From the NCBI GenBank assembly GCA_965656935.1, contig CBFHMG010000002.1:186001-250000 (forward strand): DNA of 64,000 nucleotides, written 5' to 3'. The DNA comes from M30B80 sp965656935. Its GTDB lineage: Bacteria > Pseudomonadota > Alphaproteobacteria > Rhodobacterales > Rhodobacteraceae. Every line of letters starts with the position of its first letter. Positions within the stretch are counted from its first letter, which is position 1. The notes below the pieces were generated by a model. The model was not told the origin of the DNA. It was given only the letters and a program-made list of their open reading frames with translations, and ran no database searches. The position numbers and the translations under genes are program-made. This document shows, in pieces, positions 26,306 to 34,380 of this stretch.

Positions 26306-26778
26306 CAATCGACCATCTGGTTAGATTGCTCAGGGTTCATCCGCCAAATCGCGATATTGAGCGCACCTGCATAGCTGGACCAGATCAGGTAAGGCACAAA
26401 AAGCCACCCTGAGAGAGGATCAAGCTGAAAGAAGCTCAGCATAGTGCCCAAAACCGCCGCCCAAAGGCAGGCAATCACCACAACCCCCGCTTTGATGCGC
26501 CGAAGCCCAAAGAAAACGGGCGTCCAAAGCGTGTTCAGCGCGATCTGCAGCGCCCAGAAACCCATTCCAAAGGCATTGCCATCCAGAACGGCCACGCGCG
26601 AAGCAGCATAGGCGGAACTGAGATAAAGCACCGTCCATGCAACGGGAAACAACCAGTTCGGTGGGGTCCATACAGGCTTGGACAGGTCGCGATACCACGC
26701 CCCCGGTGGGAACAGGGACCCAGTGGCCGCTGCCGCGCAACATGCCCCAAAGAAGATAATGAATATTGAAAATTCCAT
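26305..26778 (-). CDS. tspO: TspO/MBR-family tryptophan-rich sensory protein
   Basis: 157 residues, five hydrophobic helices, with the family signatures FPPGAWYRDLSKPVWTPPNWLFPVAW and LQIALNTLWTPVFFGLRR. In Rhodobacter sphaeroides TspO is an outer-membrane porphyrin/tetrapyrrole-linked sensor that lowers expression of photosynthesis genes in oxygen and lies by the carotenoid genes, as here. Located 19 bases after crtB, with a perfect hairpin spanning the gap and no normally placed ribosome site, so its translation is probably coupled to crtB. Confidence 0.95.
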   Translation of the reverse strand: MEFSIFIIFFGACCAAAATGSLFPPGAWYRDLSKPVWTPPNWLFPVAWTVLYLSSAYAASRVAVLDGNAFGMGFWALQIALNTLWTPVFFGLRRIKAGVVVIACLWAAVLGTMLSFFQLDPLSGWLFVPYLIWSSYAGALNIAIWRMNPEQSNQMVD

Positions 26779-26800
26779 AAGAGGTTAGATAGCCCTCTTA
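26778..26800 (-). promoter_or_regulatory. Hairpin linking crtB stop codon to tspO start codon
   Basis: On the minus strand TAAGAGG pairs with CCTCTTA, with a nine-base loop. The 5' arm begins with the crtB TAA stop and the 3' arm ends with the A of the tspO ATG. Stem perfect over seven pairs. A translational switch or RNA-stability element is suggested. Confidence 0.5.
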
Positions 26801-27823
26801 GGCATTTCTTTCCAGCCCTTCATCGCTTCGGTCGCGGGCCTCCAATTGGGCCAGCACAGAAATGACGTTTTCACCCCATGCAGATTTTGCAGGCGCTTGA
26901 CGCGCGGCCGCCTCTACGAGGAAGGCCGTTTCGGGCAAGGGCCTTGCATGTAAAATGGCACTATTTGGCATAATAGATACTATTCCAGCGCGCAAAACAG
27001 ATAGCCCCAGAAGCCCCAGCTTTTGCCCTCGGCTCGTGAAGGCGCGTTGGGTGATGCTATCATGCCCGTTGCGCGCAACCTTTCGCCCAATCGCGTCATA
27101 GCAATGCCGCGCAGCAAAGATTCCGGGGCGGGCGGAAAGGGGCAAGGCCCCGATCCCAGCCTCAGAACGTTGATAGAGCCGCGTGGCCTCTGACAGCAAT
27201 CGCCGCGTAATCCGCTTGACCGATGGCGAGGCTTTGGGGTCGGCAAGGAAGGCCTCAGGATCAAGTCCTTCCTCCGCCATCCAATCTGTCGGCAAATAAA
27301 GACGGCCTGCGCGCGCATCCTCGCCAATATCACGGCTGATATTGGTCAATTGCATCGCAACACCAAGATCACAGGCGCGGGCCAAGGCATCTGCATCGCG
27401 CACTTTCATCAAAACACACATCATTGCGCCCACAGCCGAAGCCACCCGCGCCGAATAAGACCTCAGATCAGAGAGCGTCGCATAGCGATGCTCCATCCCG
27501 TCCCATGCAAGCCCTTCCAACAGCGCTTCGGGAAGCGCACGGGGCATGTCATAAGCCTCGATCAAAGCCGTAAAGGCACGATCAGCCGCCGCATTCTGGG
27601 GGCGGCCCGCATAAGCAAGGTCAAGCCTGTCGCGCAGACGCAAAACGGCGGCTGCTTTTTGATCATTTAGATCAACTTCATCATCCGCAATTCGGCAAAA
27701 CGCATAGAGCGCCAAGGCTGGATCACGGACCTTTGCAGGCAACAGCTTGGATGCCGCATGAAAGGAGTATGACCCTTCCCTGATCGCATCACGGCAATAT
27801 TGAAGATCGGCATTATCCATCAT
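26798..27823 (-). CDS. crtB: Phytoene synthase
   Basis: 341 residues. Condenses two geranylgeranyl diphosphates to phytoene. The two Asp-rich substrate-Mg motifs are visible: RIADDEVD (near 42-50) and NISRDIGEDARAGRLYLP (near 165). MQLTN precedes the second. The start at 27823 overlaps the crtI stop (ATGA, or TGATG using the second Met). Part of the crtI-crtB-tspO run, controlled from the promoter between crtI and crtA that carries two PpsR palindromes. Confidence 0.96.
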   Translation of the reverse strand: MMDNADLQYCRDAIREGSYSFHAASKLLPAKVRDPALALYAFCRIADDEVDLNDQKAAAVLRLRDRLDLAYAGRPQNAAADRAFTALIEAYDMPRALPEALLEGLAWDGMEHRYATLSDLRSYSARVASAVGAMMCVLMKVRDADALARACDLGVAMQLTNISRDIGEDARAGRLYLPTDWMAEEGLDPEAFLADPKASPSVKRITRRLLSEATRLYQRSEAGIGALPLSARPGIFAARHCYDAIGRKVARNGHDSITQRAFTSRGQKLGLLGLSVLRAGIVSIMPNSAILHARPLPETAFLVEAAARQAPAKSAWGENVISVLAQLEARDRSDEGLERNA

Positions 27824-29388
27824 TCTGCAGCGACCTTAAATGGCTTTGAAACGGCTCTATCGCGCACGTTAGGCACTAATTTATCCAATACTTCTGCAGA
27901 AGAGATCACCCCCGGCAAGCCCGCACCTGGATGGGTGCCAGCCCCCACAAGGTAGAGGCCAGGAACCTCCTCCAACACATTATGCGGCCTGAAATAGGCG
28001 CTTTGAAGGATGCGGGGCTCGATCGAAAAGCCCGAACCGTTGGGGCTGAGATAGCGGGTCTGAAAATCCTCAGGTGTGAGCATTTCTGACGCGGTGATAT
28101 GCGCCTCCAATCCCGGCAAGAGCTGATCTTCGAGCACGGCCTGAACCTTCTTGCGATAGGTCTCGGCCATCTCGGACCAATCAACGGGGTTATCAAAACC
28201 TAAATGTGGAACAGGCGAGAGGGCATAGAAAGTATCATCACCCTCGGGCGCGCAGCTAGGGTCAGTGACTGTGGGCCGATGGACATAAAGGCTCATATCC
28301 TCGGACAGCTTTCCATTTATGAAGATGTCATCCACCAAACCACGGTAGCGCGGACCGTTCAGAATGGTGTGATGGCCCACATCCTTCCATTTGTCGCGCG
28401 TGCCCTTGGTGCCGAAATACCAGACAAACAACCCCATCGACCAACGCGTGCGGTCCAGTTTCTGGTCCGTCCAGCGTTTGCTGGGAATATTCCGCATCAA
28501 ACGCGAATAGGTATGGCCCGCATCGGCATTGGACACGATGATATCGGCATCAAGCAGCTCGCCCGTTGCCAACCTGACACCCGTGGCGCGACCATTGGTG
28601 CAGAGGATCTCATCCACCTCTTCCCCCATACGCAGCAACCCACCCTGATCGGTGACCACATTGGCCATCGCTTTGGCAATCGCAGCAACCCCGCCCATGG
28701 CGTAATGCACGCCAAATTCTTTCTCGAGATGGCTGACCAGCGTATACATTGAAGTCACGCGAAACGGGTCGCCACCGATGAAAAGCGGGTGAAAGCTGAA
28801 GGCCATGCGCAGGCGTTCATCCTTGAAGCGCTTGGCGGCATGGGCATAGACCGAACGGTCGGCGCGTAGCATGGCAAATCGGGGCAGGACCTTGATCAGA
28901 TCCCAGAGCTTATGCATGGAACGACGACCCAGATCCTCGAACCCGAACCAGTACCGCTTTTCGCTATCCTTGAGGAAACGGTCATAGCCCGTCCCTTCAC
29001 CGGGCGAGAGGCGCTCGACCTCCGCGCGCATCGCATCGCTGTCTTGGCAGGCCGTAAAGCGGGACCCATCAGGCCAGCGAATTTCATAGAAGGGCTCCAT
29101 CGGGCGAAGATCGACCTCGGCATCGAAATCACGGCCACAAGCGGCCCATAATTCTTTGAAAACCTGCGGCACCGTCACGATGGTTGGGCCGAGATCGAAA
29201 CGGTACCCATCCTTGTGAATGGCCGATCCGCGCCCACCGGGCATATCCAGCTTATCAATGATCGTGACGTCATAGCCCTTGGCGCCAAGCCGCATGGCCG
29301 ATGCCAAGCCCCCAAGGCCCGCGCCGATGACGATTGCCTTTGCGGGGGCCTTTTCTGGCGCTGCACGCAGATGTGGGATGTTTTCCAT
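27820..29388 (-). CDS. crtI: Phytoene desaturase (neurosporene-forming type)
   Basis: 522 residues. FAD-dependent; in Rhodobacter it performs three desaturations of phytoene to neurosporene. The FAD motif VIGAGLGGLASAMRLGAKG is at residues 20-40 and the C-terminal family block YLVGAGTHPGAGLPGVISSAEV is near 485. Number of desaturation steps cannot be read from sequence. No ribosome site precedes the ATG, and a -10-like TACGAT lies seven bases before it, so a leaderless or very short leader mRNA is possible. Divergent from crtA. Confidence 0.96.
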   Translation of the reverse strand: MENIPHLRAAPEKAPAKAIVIGAGLGGLASAMRLGAKGYDVTIIDKLDMPGGRGSAIHKDGYRFDLGPTIVTVPQVFKELWAACGRDFDAEVDLRPMEPFYEIRWPDGSRFTACQDSDAMRAEVERLSPGEGTGYDRFLKDSEKRYWFGFEDLGRRSMHKLWDLIKVLPRFAMLRADRSVYAHAAKRFKDERLRMAFSFHPLFIGGDPFRVTSMYTLVSHLEKEFGVHYAMGGVAAIAKAMANVVTDQGGLLRMGEEVDEILCTNGRATGVRLATGELLDADIIVSNADAGHTYSRLMRNIPSKRWTDQKLDRTRWSMGLFVWYFGTKGTRDKWKDVGHHTILNGPRYRGLVDDIFINGKLSEDMSLYVHRPTVTDPSCAPEGDDTFYALSPVPHLGFDNPVDWSEMAETYRKKVQAVLEDQLLPGLEAHITASEMLTPEDFQTRYLSPNGSGFSIEPRILQSAYFRPHNVLEEVPGLYLVGAGTHPGAGLPGVISSAEVLDKLVPNVRDRAVSKPFKVAAE

Positions 29389-29403
29389 GCAATTATCGTA
29401 GAC

Positions 29404-29421
29404 TGTCTAGTTTGATTTACA
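29404..29421. promoter_or_regulatory. PpsR/CrtJ binding site 1, crtI-crtA interval
   Basis: TGTCTAGTTTGATTTACA matches TGT-N12-ACA exactly. It lies 16 bases upstream of crtI, so it would block the crtI-crtB-tspO promoter under oxic, high-light or oxidised conditions. Confidence 0.85.
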
Positions 29422-29490
29422 ACATAAGATATCTTCACCACAGAAATTGCTTGGTTTTTTCTGATTAGACTATCCAGAGCGGCTCAATTC

Positions 29491-29508
29491 TGTAAGTATA
29501 AGTTGACA
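29491..29508. promoter_or_regulatory. PpsR/CrtJ binding site 2, crtI-crtA interval
   Basis: TGTAAGTATAAGTTGACA matches TGT-N12-ACA. It overlaps a -10-like TATAAG (29497-29502) of crtA and ends 16 bases before the preferred crtA start. Centre-to-centre distance to site 1 is 87 bases. Confidence 0.85.
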
Positions 29509-29524
29509 CATGGAAAGACCGGCC

Positions 29525-30247
29525 ATGCAATCAGTGACACTTAGTTTGTTTAGATTCAGCAGCGTTTCAGCGCGTCTTTGGGCTTTTAGCCAAATGGCGA
29601 CCGCACGATTCGCCCTCAAAGCGATCCCCGAGATCAGCTTTTTCAAACTTTGCGGCTCAGGCACGGGCGAAGGATTCACACCTGTGCCCAATACGGAAGT
29701 CTATGCAATTCTCGCCACTTGGCCCAATCAGGATACCGCGCGGCGCGTCATGCAAAGCGCGCGCATTTTCCGCCGCTATCACGCGAAAGCCAGCGAAGCG
29801 ATGACCCTGTTTATGACAGCGCAATCCGCACGCGGGGAATGGGCGGGGCAAACCCCTTTCAAACCGCTGGTCAAAACAGTCAACGGTCCGATCGCTGCGC
29901 TTACCCGCGCCACGATTCGTCCGAAAATTCTGTTGCGCTTCTGGGGGCGGGTTCCCGCGATTTCACAGGTGATCGGGCAAGACCCCAATGTCATGTTCAA
30001 GATCGGCATCGGCGAGATGCCTTGGCTGCACCAAGTGACATTCTCGATCTGGCCCGACACCCACAGCATGGCGCAATTCGCCCGTGCCGATGGCCCGCAT
30101 GCGCGCGCAATTTCCGCCGTACGTTATGAGGGCTGGTTCTCGGAAGAGCTCTACGCACGGTTTCAGGTCGATGCGGTAGAAGGCCAATGGGATGGCCGCG
30201 CAGCCCTGAGCCAAGACATAAAACCAAAGGATATCGCCGCAGAATGA
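29525..30247 (+). CDS. crtA: Spheroidene monooxygenase
   Basis: 240 residues. CrtA inserts a keto oxygen at C-2, turning spheroidene to spheroidenone (O2-dependent, heme-type enzyme). Family blocks: SLFRFSSVSARLWAFSQM, PNTEVYAILATWP and GIGEMPWLHQVTFSIWPD. I chose the ATG at 29525 because it gives the family N-terminus and GGAAAG lies eight bases upstream; the ATG at 29510 sits two bases after the PpsR operator. The stop overlaps bchI (ATGA), so crtA-bchI-bchD-bchO are one transcript. Confidence 0.93.
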   Translation: MQSVTLSLFRFSSVSARLWAFSQMATARFALKAIPEISFFKLCGSGTGEGFTPVPNTEVYAILATWPNQDTARRVMQSARIFRRYHAKASEAMTLFMTAQSARGEWAGQTPFKPLVKTVNGPIAALTRATIRPKILLRFWGRVPAISQVIGQDPNVMFKIGIGEMPWLHQVTFSIWPDTHSMAQFARADGPHARAISAVRYEGWFSEELYARFQVDAVEGQWDGRAALSQDIKPKDIAAE

Positions 30248-31248
30248 GACATGCATTTCCATTTTCAGCCATCGTCGGCCAAGAGGATATGAAGCGCGCG
30301 ATGATATTGACCGCCGTTGATCCAGGCATTGGTGGCGTTTTGGTGTTTGGCGACCGTGGCACTGGAAAATCCACGGCGGTGCGCGGGCTGGCAGCCCTTC
30401 TTCCCCCGATTACAGCGGTCGAGGGATGCCCCGTGAATTCCGCGACGCAAGATGACATTCCCGATTGGGCAGATGTCACCAAAACCGATCTGATTGAAAA
30501 GATGACCCCTGTTGTCGATCTGCCCCTTGGCGCGACCGAGGACCGTGTTGTCGGCGCTCTCGATATCGAGAAAGCGCTGAGCAATGGCGAAAAGGTCTTT
30601 GAACCTGGCCTATTGGCGCGCGCGAACCGTGGTTATCTCTATATTGATGAGGCGAACCTGCTTGAGGATCATATCGTTGATCTGCTTTTGGATGTCGCAC
30701 AATCGGGTGAAAACGTGGTCGAGCGCGAAGGCCTTTCGATCCGGCATGCCGCGCGCTTTGTCTTGGTCGGCTCAGGCAACCCCGAGGAGGGCGAATTGCG
30801 TCCCCAGCTTCTGGACCGTTTCGGCCTATCGGTCGAGGTCACCAGCCCCAAAGACATTGAAACACGCATCGAGGTGGTTCGTCGCCGTGATGCCTTTGAC
30901 AGAGACCCCCAAGGCTTTCTTGCGACATGGGCCAAAGCCGATGCCGCCCTTCGCGACCAAATCGTTGAGGGCCGCAAACATCTGGCCTCGCTTGAGGCAA
31001 GCGATGATGTGCTGCGCGATTGTGCAACGCTCTGTATCGCGCTTGGCTCGGACGGGTTGCGCGGGGAGTTGACGCTTTTGCGCACAGCGCGGGCCTTGGC
31101 CGCATTTGAAGGAGCCAAAAACATCACCCGCACCCATCTGCGCTCCATCGCACCTTTGGCGCTTAGCCATCGTCTGCGCCGTGATCCTCTGGATGAGGCA
31201 GGCTCGAACACACGTGTGACCCGCACGGTGGAGGAGGTGCTTGCATGA
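30244..31248 (+). CDS. bchI: Magnesium chelatase ATPase subunit I
   Basis: 334 residues. AAA+ ring ATPase that with BchD and BchH inserts Mg into protoporphyrin IX. Walker A GDRGTGKST near 37-45, Walker B YLYIDEANLLEDH, sensor-1 LVGSGNPEEGELRPQLLDRFG with the Arg finger region. Starts within ATGA of crtA and its last four bases overlap bchD, ensuring coupled translation of the chelatase subunits. Confidence 0.97.
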   Translation: MRHAFPFSAIVGQEDMKRAMILTAVDPGIGGVLVFGDRGTGKSTAVRGLAALLPPITAVEGCPVNSATQDDIPDWADVTKTDLIEKMTPVVDLPLGATEDRVVGALDIEKALSNGEKVFEPGLLARANRGYLYIDEANLLEDHIVDLLLDVAQSGENVVEREGLSIRHAARFVLVGSGNPEEGELRPQLLDRFGLSVEVTSPKDIETRIEVVRRRDAFDRDPQGFLATWAKADAALRDQIVEGRKHLASLEASDDVLRDCATLCIALGSDGLRGELTLLRTARALAAFEGAKNITRTHLRSIAPLALSHRLRRDPLDEAGSNTRVTRTVEEVLA

Positions 31249-32954
31249 GCGAGCAGGGCGAGGAACGGTGGATCAGGGCCAATCTTGCCTTGGCCTGTTT
31301 CCTTGTGGACCCGAGCGCGCTTGGCGGTATCTGGCTTAGGGCACGCGTTGGCCCTGTTCGGGATCGGTTTCTTGAAGGGCTGACCAAAGGGTTGAACGGC
31401 ACCAAACCACGGCGCTTGCATCCCGCTATGGGCGATGATGCCCTGTTTGGGGGTGTTGATCTGACGGCAACGCTGGCACAGGGCACGGTTGTCAAAACGC
31501 AAGGGCTGCTTGGGCAATCTGGCGTGGTGATCCTGCCAATGGCGGAACGCGCCCAAGCGGGTTTGGTTGCACGGCTTGCGGGTGCATTGGATGCGGATGC
31601 CAATCTGGTTTTGGTGGCCTTGGATGAAGGTGCAGGCGAGGAAGAACGCCTTGGGCATGGTCTGACCGAGCGTTTGGCGATCCATCTTGATTTGGACGGC
31701 TTGGCCATTGGCGACGCACCTGAACTGGAGCTTGATCTGCCCGCCTTGGAGGACGCCCGCGCGCTTCTTCCTCAGGTCACATTGCCTGATGAAGCGATCT
31801 CGGAATTGACGCAGGTTGCGGCACGGCTTGGCGTCACATCCCTTCGGGCTCCGCTTCTGGCATTGGCCGTTGCGCGCGCATCTGCGGCGCTGTCAGGGGA
31901 TGTCGAGGTTGGACCAGCCGATCTTCAGACAGCGGTTGAACTCGTCCTTGCACCGCGCGCCACGCAATTTCCCGCCCCTGGCGAAGCGGACATGCAAGAC
32001 AACCCGTCTGACCCTCCTCCCGATCCACCTGAACAGGAGGATCAAGACGAAACCTCCGAGCAGGAAGAGCCAGCCCTTCCCCCGACAGAGATGCTGCTGG
32101 AGGCCGCCAAAGCGATGTTGCCACCCGATCTTCTGGCGCGTCTGGGTGCTGCGCGGGCCGCGCGCTCTGCGAAATCCTCCTCAGGGTCAGGAGCGAAGAA
32201 AAAGGGGAATAATCGGGGCCGCCCGCTGCCATCGCGCACTGGTTCCATCGGGAATGGCGCGCGGGTTGATCTTGTGGCAACCCTGCGCGCCGCCGCCCCT
32301 TGGCAAAAGATGCGGCGGGCAGCTTCGGGCCAGTTTGAGCGCTTGCATATCTGCACCTCGGATATCCGTATTCGCCATTATGAAGAAACCTCTGAACGCG
32401 CGATTATCTTTGTGGTGGATGCCTCGGGTTCCTCTGCCATGGCGCGGATGTCAGAGGCCAAGGGGGCCATCGAAATCCTGCTGGCCGAGGCCTATTCCCG
32501 TCGCGATCATGTGGCGCTTGTTGCCTTTCGCGGAACAGGGGCGGAGGTGTTGCTGCCGCCCACCCGTTCGCTCGTACAGACCAAAAAGCGCCTTTCGGCC
32601 CTTGCAGGTGGCGGCGGCACGCCGCTGGCCGCGGGCCTGAAACTGGCGCTGGAATTGGGTGAGTTGGCGCGGAGCAAAGGTATGACGCCATCTGTTGCAG
32701 TTCTGACGGACGGGCGCGCGAATGTCTCTCTCATGGGCGAGGCCAACCGCGTCACAGCGGCCGAGGATGCAACGGCCATGGCGCGGGCCATTCGGGTCAA
32801 GGCCTTCTCGGGGCTGGTGATTGATACAGGGCTTCGCCCGACCAAAGGCTTGGGTGAATTGGCCAGTGAGATGGGCGCGCCATATCTGCCGCTGCCCCGC
32901 GCTGATGCACGGTCTCTCTCGGCGGCCGTGGAAACAGCGCTTTCGATCCAATGA
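31245..32954 (+). CDS. bchD: Magnesium chelatase subunit D
   Basis: 569 residues. N-terminal degenerate AAA+ domain (about 1-230) with no intact Walker A, a central acidic Pro-rich linker (about 247-285, DPPPDPPEQEDQDE), a basic linker and a C-terminal von Willebrand A domain starting near 380 with MIDAS DASGSSAMARMSEAKGA. BchD bridges BchI to BchH. The break-down of the P-loop is normal for BchD. Overlaps both neighbours by four bases. Confidence 0.96.
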   Translation: MSEQGEERWIRANLALACFLVDPSALGGIWLRARVGPVRDRFLEGLTKGLNGTKPRRLHPAMGDDALFGGVDLTATLAQGTVVKTQGLLGQSGVVILPMAERAQAGLVARLAGALDADANLVLVALDEGAGEEERLGHGLTERLAIHLDLDGLAIGDAPELELDLPALEDARALLPQVTLPDEAISELTQVAARLGVTSLRAPLLALAVARASAALSGDVEVGPADLQTAVELVLAPRATQFPAPGEADMQDNPSDPPPDPPEQEDQDETSEQEEPALPPTEMLLEAAKAMLPPDLLARLGAARAARSAKSSSGSGAKKKGNNRGRPLPSRTGSIGNGARVDLVATLRAAAPWQKMRRAASGQFERLHICTSDIRIRHYEETSERAIIFVVDASGSSAMARMSEAKGAIEILLAEAYSRRDHVALVAFRGTGAEVLLPPTRSLVQTKKRLSALAGGGGTPLAAGLKLALELGELARSKGMTPSVAVLTDGRANVSLMGEANRVTAAEDATAMARAIRVKAFSGLVIDTGLRPTKGLGELASEMGAPYLPLPRADARSLSAAVETALSIQ

Positions 32955-33838
32955 CGATACCCCCACCAGATTGGCCCCATGCCGAGGCAAGCCAGATTTT
33001 GCAGGTGATGCCACATCGCTGGCATGTGCAGATCATGGGCGAGGGGCCTGATCTTTTGCTCATCCATGGTGCGGGTGCTTCGACCCATTCGTGGCGGCAT
33101 GTGATCGGACCACTCTCAAAGCAGTTTCGGGTCACGGCCTTTGATCTTCCAGGCCAAGGCTATACCCGCGCGGGAACGCGTAGCCGATGCTCCCTGCCTC
33201 TGATGTCCGAGGATATCGCAGCGCTTGTGTTGGCCTTGGGGCTTGAGCCCAAGGTGATCATCGGCCATTCGGCAGGGGCGGCCTTGGCCTTGAGCCTGTC
33301 GCGTAGTCTGCCAACCCCACCCCGCCAGATCATTGCGATCAATGGCGCTTTGGAGAATTTCAAGGGTGCAACAGGCTGGTTGTTTCCCTTCTTGGCCAAG
33401 CTTTTGGTGTTTAATCCGCTGACAGGGCTTTTGCTGTCGCGCGGGGCAAGTGATGCCAAGATCCGCCAATTGCTCTCCTCGACAGGGGCCAAAATAGATG
33501 AAGACGGGATCATGCTGTATCAACGGCTGATGTCGCAACGCAGCCATATTGAGGCCACCTTGGCCATGATGGCGCAATGGTCGCTGGAGGAATTGACCCG
33601 CAATCTACCAGATATCCCGACCCAGACCTTGTTTTTGCATGGCGCGAAAGACCTCGCCGTTGCGCCCGATGTTGCCCGCCGTGCAGCTCAGGCAATGCCA
33701 AATGCGACGCTCCAGATCCTCGAAAGGGTTGGTCATCTGGCTCAGGAAGAGGCGCCTGATCAGGTGCTTGAGGCGATCTTGACCTTTACCGACCAGATGG
33801 CCGAAACAGAACAGGCGGCCCAAAGGACCGCCCGTTGA
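32951..33838 (+). CDS. bchO: BchO, alpha/beta hydrolase of the photosynthesis cluster
   Basis: 295 residues. Alpha/beta-hydrolase fold with LLIHGAGASTHSW (oxyanion hole), nucleophile elbow IIGHSAGAALAL (Ser near 102), acid LHGAKDLAVAP and His in ERVGHLAQEE. BchO is conserved behind bchID in purple bacteria and is thought to assist Mg chelation, but its reaction is not established. It overlaps bchD by four bases and converges on the cytochrome gene. Confidence 0.93.
   Translation: MTIPPPDWPHAEASQILQVMPHRWHVQIMGEGPDLLLIHGAGASTHSWRHVIGPLSKQFRVTAFDLPGQGYTRAGTRSRCSLPLMSEDIAALVLALGLEPKVIIGHSAGAALALSLSRSLPTPPRQIIAINGALENFKGATGWLFPFLAKLLVFNPLTGLLLSRGASDAKIRQLLSSTGAKIDEDGIMLYQRLMSQRSHIEATLAMMAQWSLEELTRNLPDIPTQTLFLHGAKDLAVAPDVARRAAQAMPNATLQILERVGHLAQEEAPDQVLEAILTFTDQMAETEQAAQRTAR
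33814..33832. terminator. Possible terminator stem at the bchO 3' end
   Basis: GGCGGcCC-CAAA-GGaCCGCC: seven pairs interrupted by one mismatch, inside the last codons of bchO and 25 bases from the cycA stop. There is no T-tract, so confidence is low. Confidence 0.35.
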
Positions 33839-33856
33839 GGTAGATTTAAGCGATAT

Positions 33857-34300
33857 TTACTCAGCCGAGAGGCTGACCAGATAGGCGTAAAGGTTCACAG
33901 CATCTTCTTCCGAGCGAACACGGAAGGCCATCGCACCACGCGCCGAGCTATCGCCCGTTGCTTCCCGAATATAGCCAGTCGGGTCCTGCACATAGGCCAC
34001 GAAGGACTCTTCGGTGATTGTCTCGCCGGTTTCACCCAGAGCTGTCAGGCCAGGGGACCAGCGGAAATCCTCGATGCTGGCCCATCCACGTCCTGCGACA
34101 CCATAGAGGTTCGGGCCAGTGCGCGCATTGCGGCCAGCCAATGTGTCGCCTGCATCATTCACAACGACATGGCATGCGATGCATTGACGGAACGCAGCCT
34201 CGCCCGCTTCGGCATCGCCAGTTGCGGCATGGCCATCGGCCATCGCCATCGGTGCGCTTAGCAGCATCGCTGCGGTCGCGATCATCAATTTGCTCGTCAT
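33857..34300 (-). CDS. cycA: Cytochrome c2-type monoheme cytochrome
   Basis: 147 residues. MTSKLMIATAAMLLSAPMAMA is a signal peptide. The single heme site CIACH is near residue 41, GPNLYGVAGR follows as in class-I cytochrome c, and MAFRV near 128 offers the axial Met. Cytochrome c2 is the periplasmic electron carrier between cytochrome bc1 and the tetraheme PufC or the reaction centre. The start at 34300 has GGGAGATTT upstream. Located 80 bases after hemA; placing it inside the PGC is common in roseobacter-type clusters (from memory). It could be a cytochrome c551-like paralogue rather than the main c2. Confidence 0.85.
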   Translation of the reverse strand: MTSKLMIATAAMLLSAPMAMADGHAATGDAEAGEAAFRQCIACHVVVNDAGDTLAGRNARTGPNLYGVAGRGWASIEDFRWSPGLTALGETGETITEESFVAYVQDPTGYIREATGDSSARGAMAFRVRSEEDAVNLYAYLVSLSAE

Positions 34301-34380
34301 TTTGGAAATCTCCCAATTCATCTAGCTCACGGTCACTATAGGTAACCCGTTTTAAAGAAGGTCCAGAGGTTTTTTTGTAA

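Noticed and set aside
29510..29524. ATG at 29510 as the crtA start
   Set aside because: It abuts the PpsR operator and adds five non-conserved residues; the ATG at 29525 has GGAAAG and the family N-terminus. A leaderless start at 29510 is not fully excluded.
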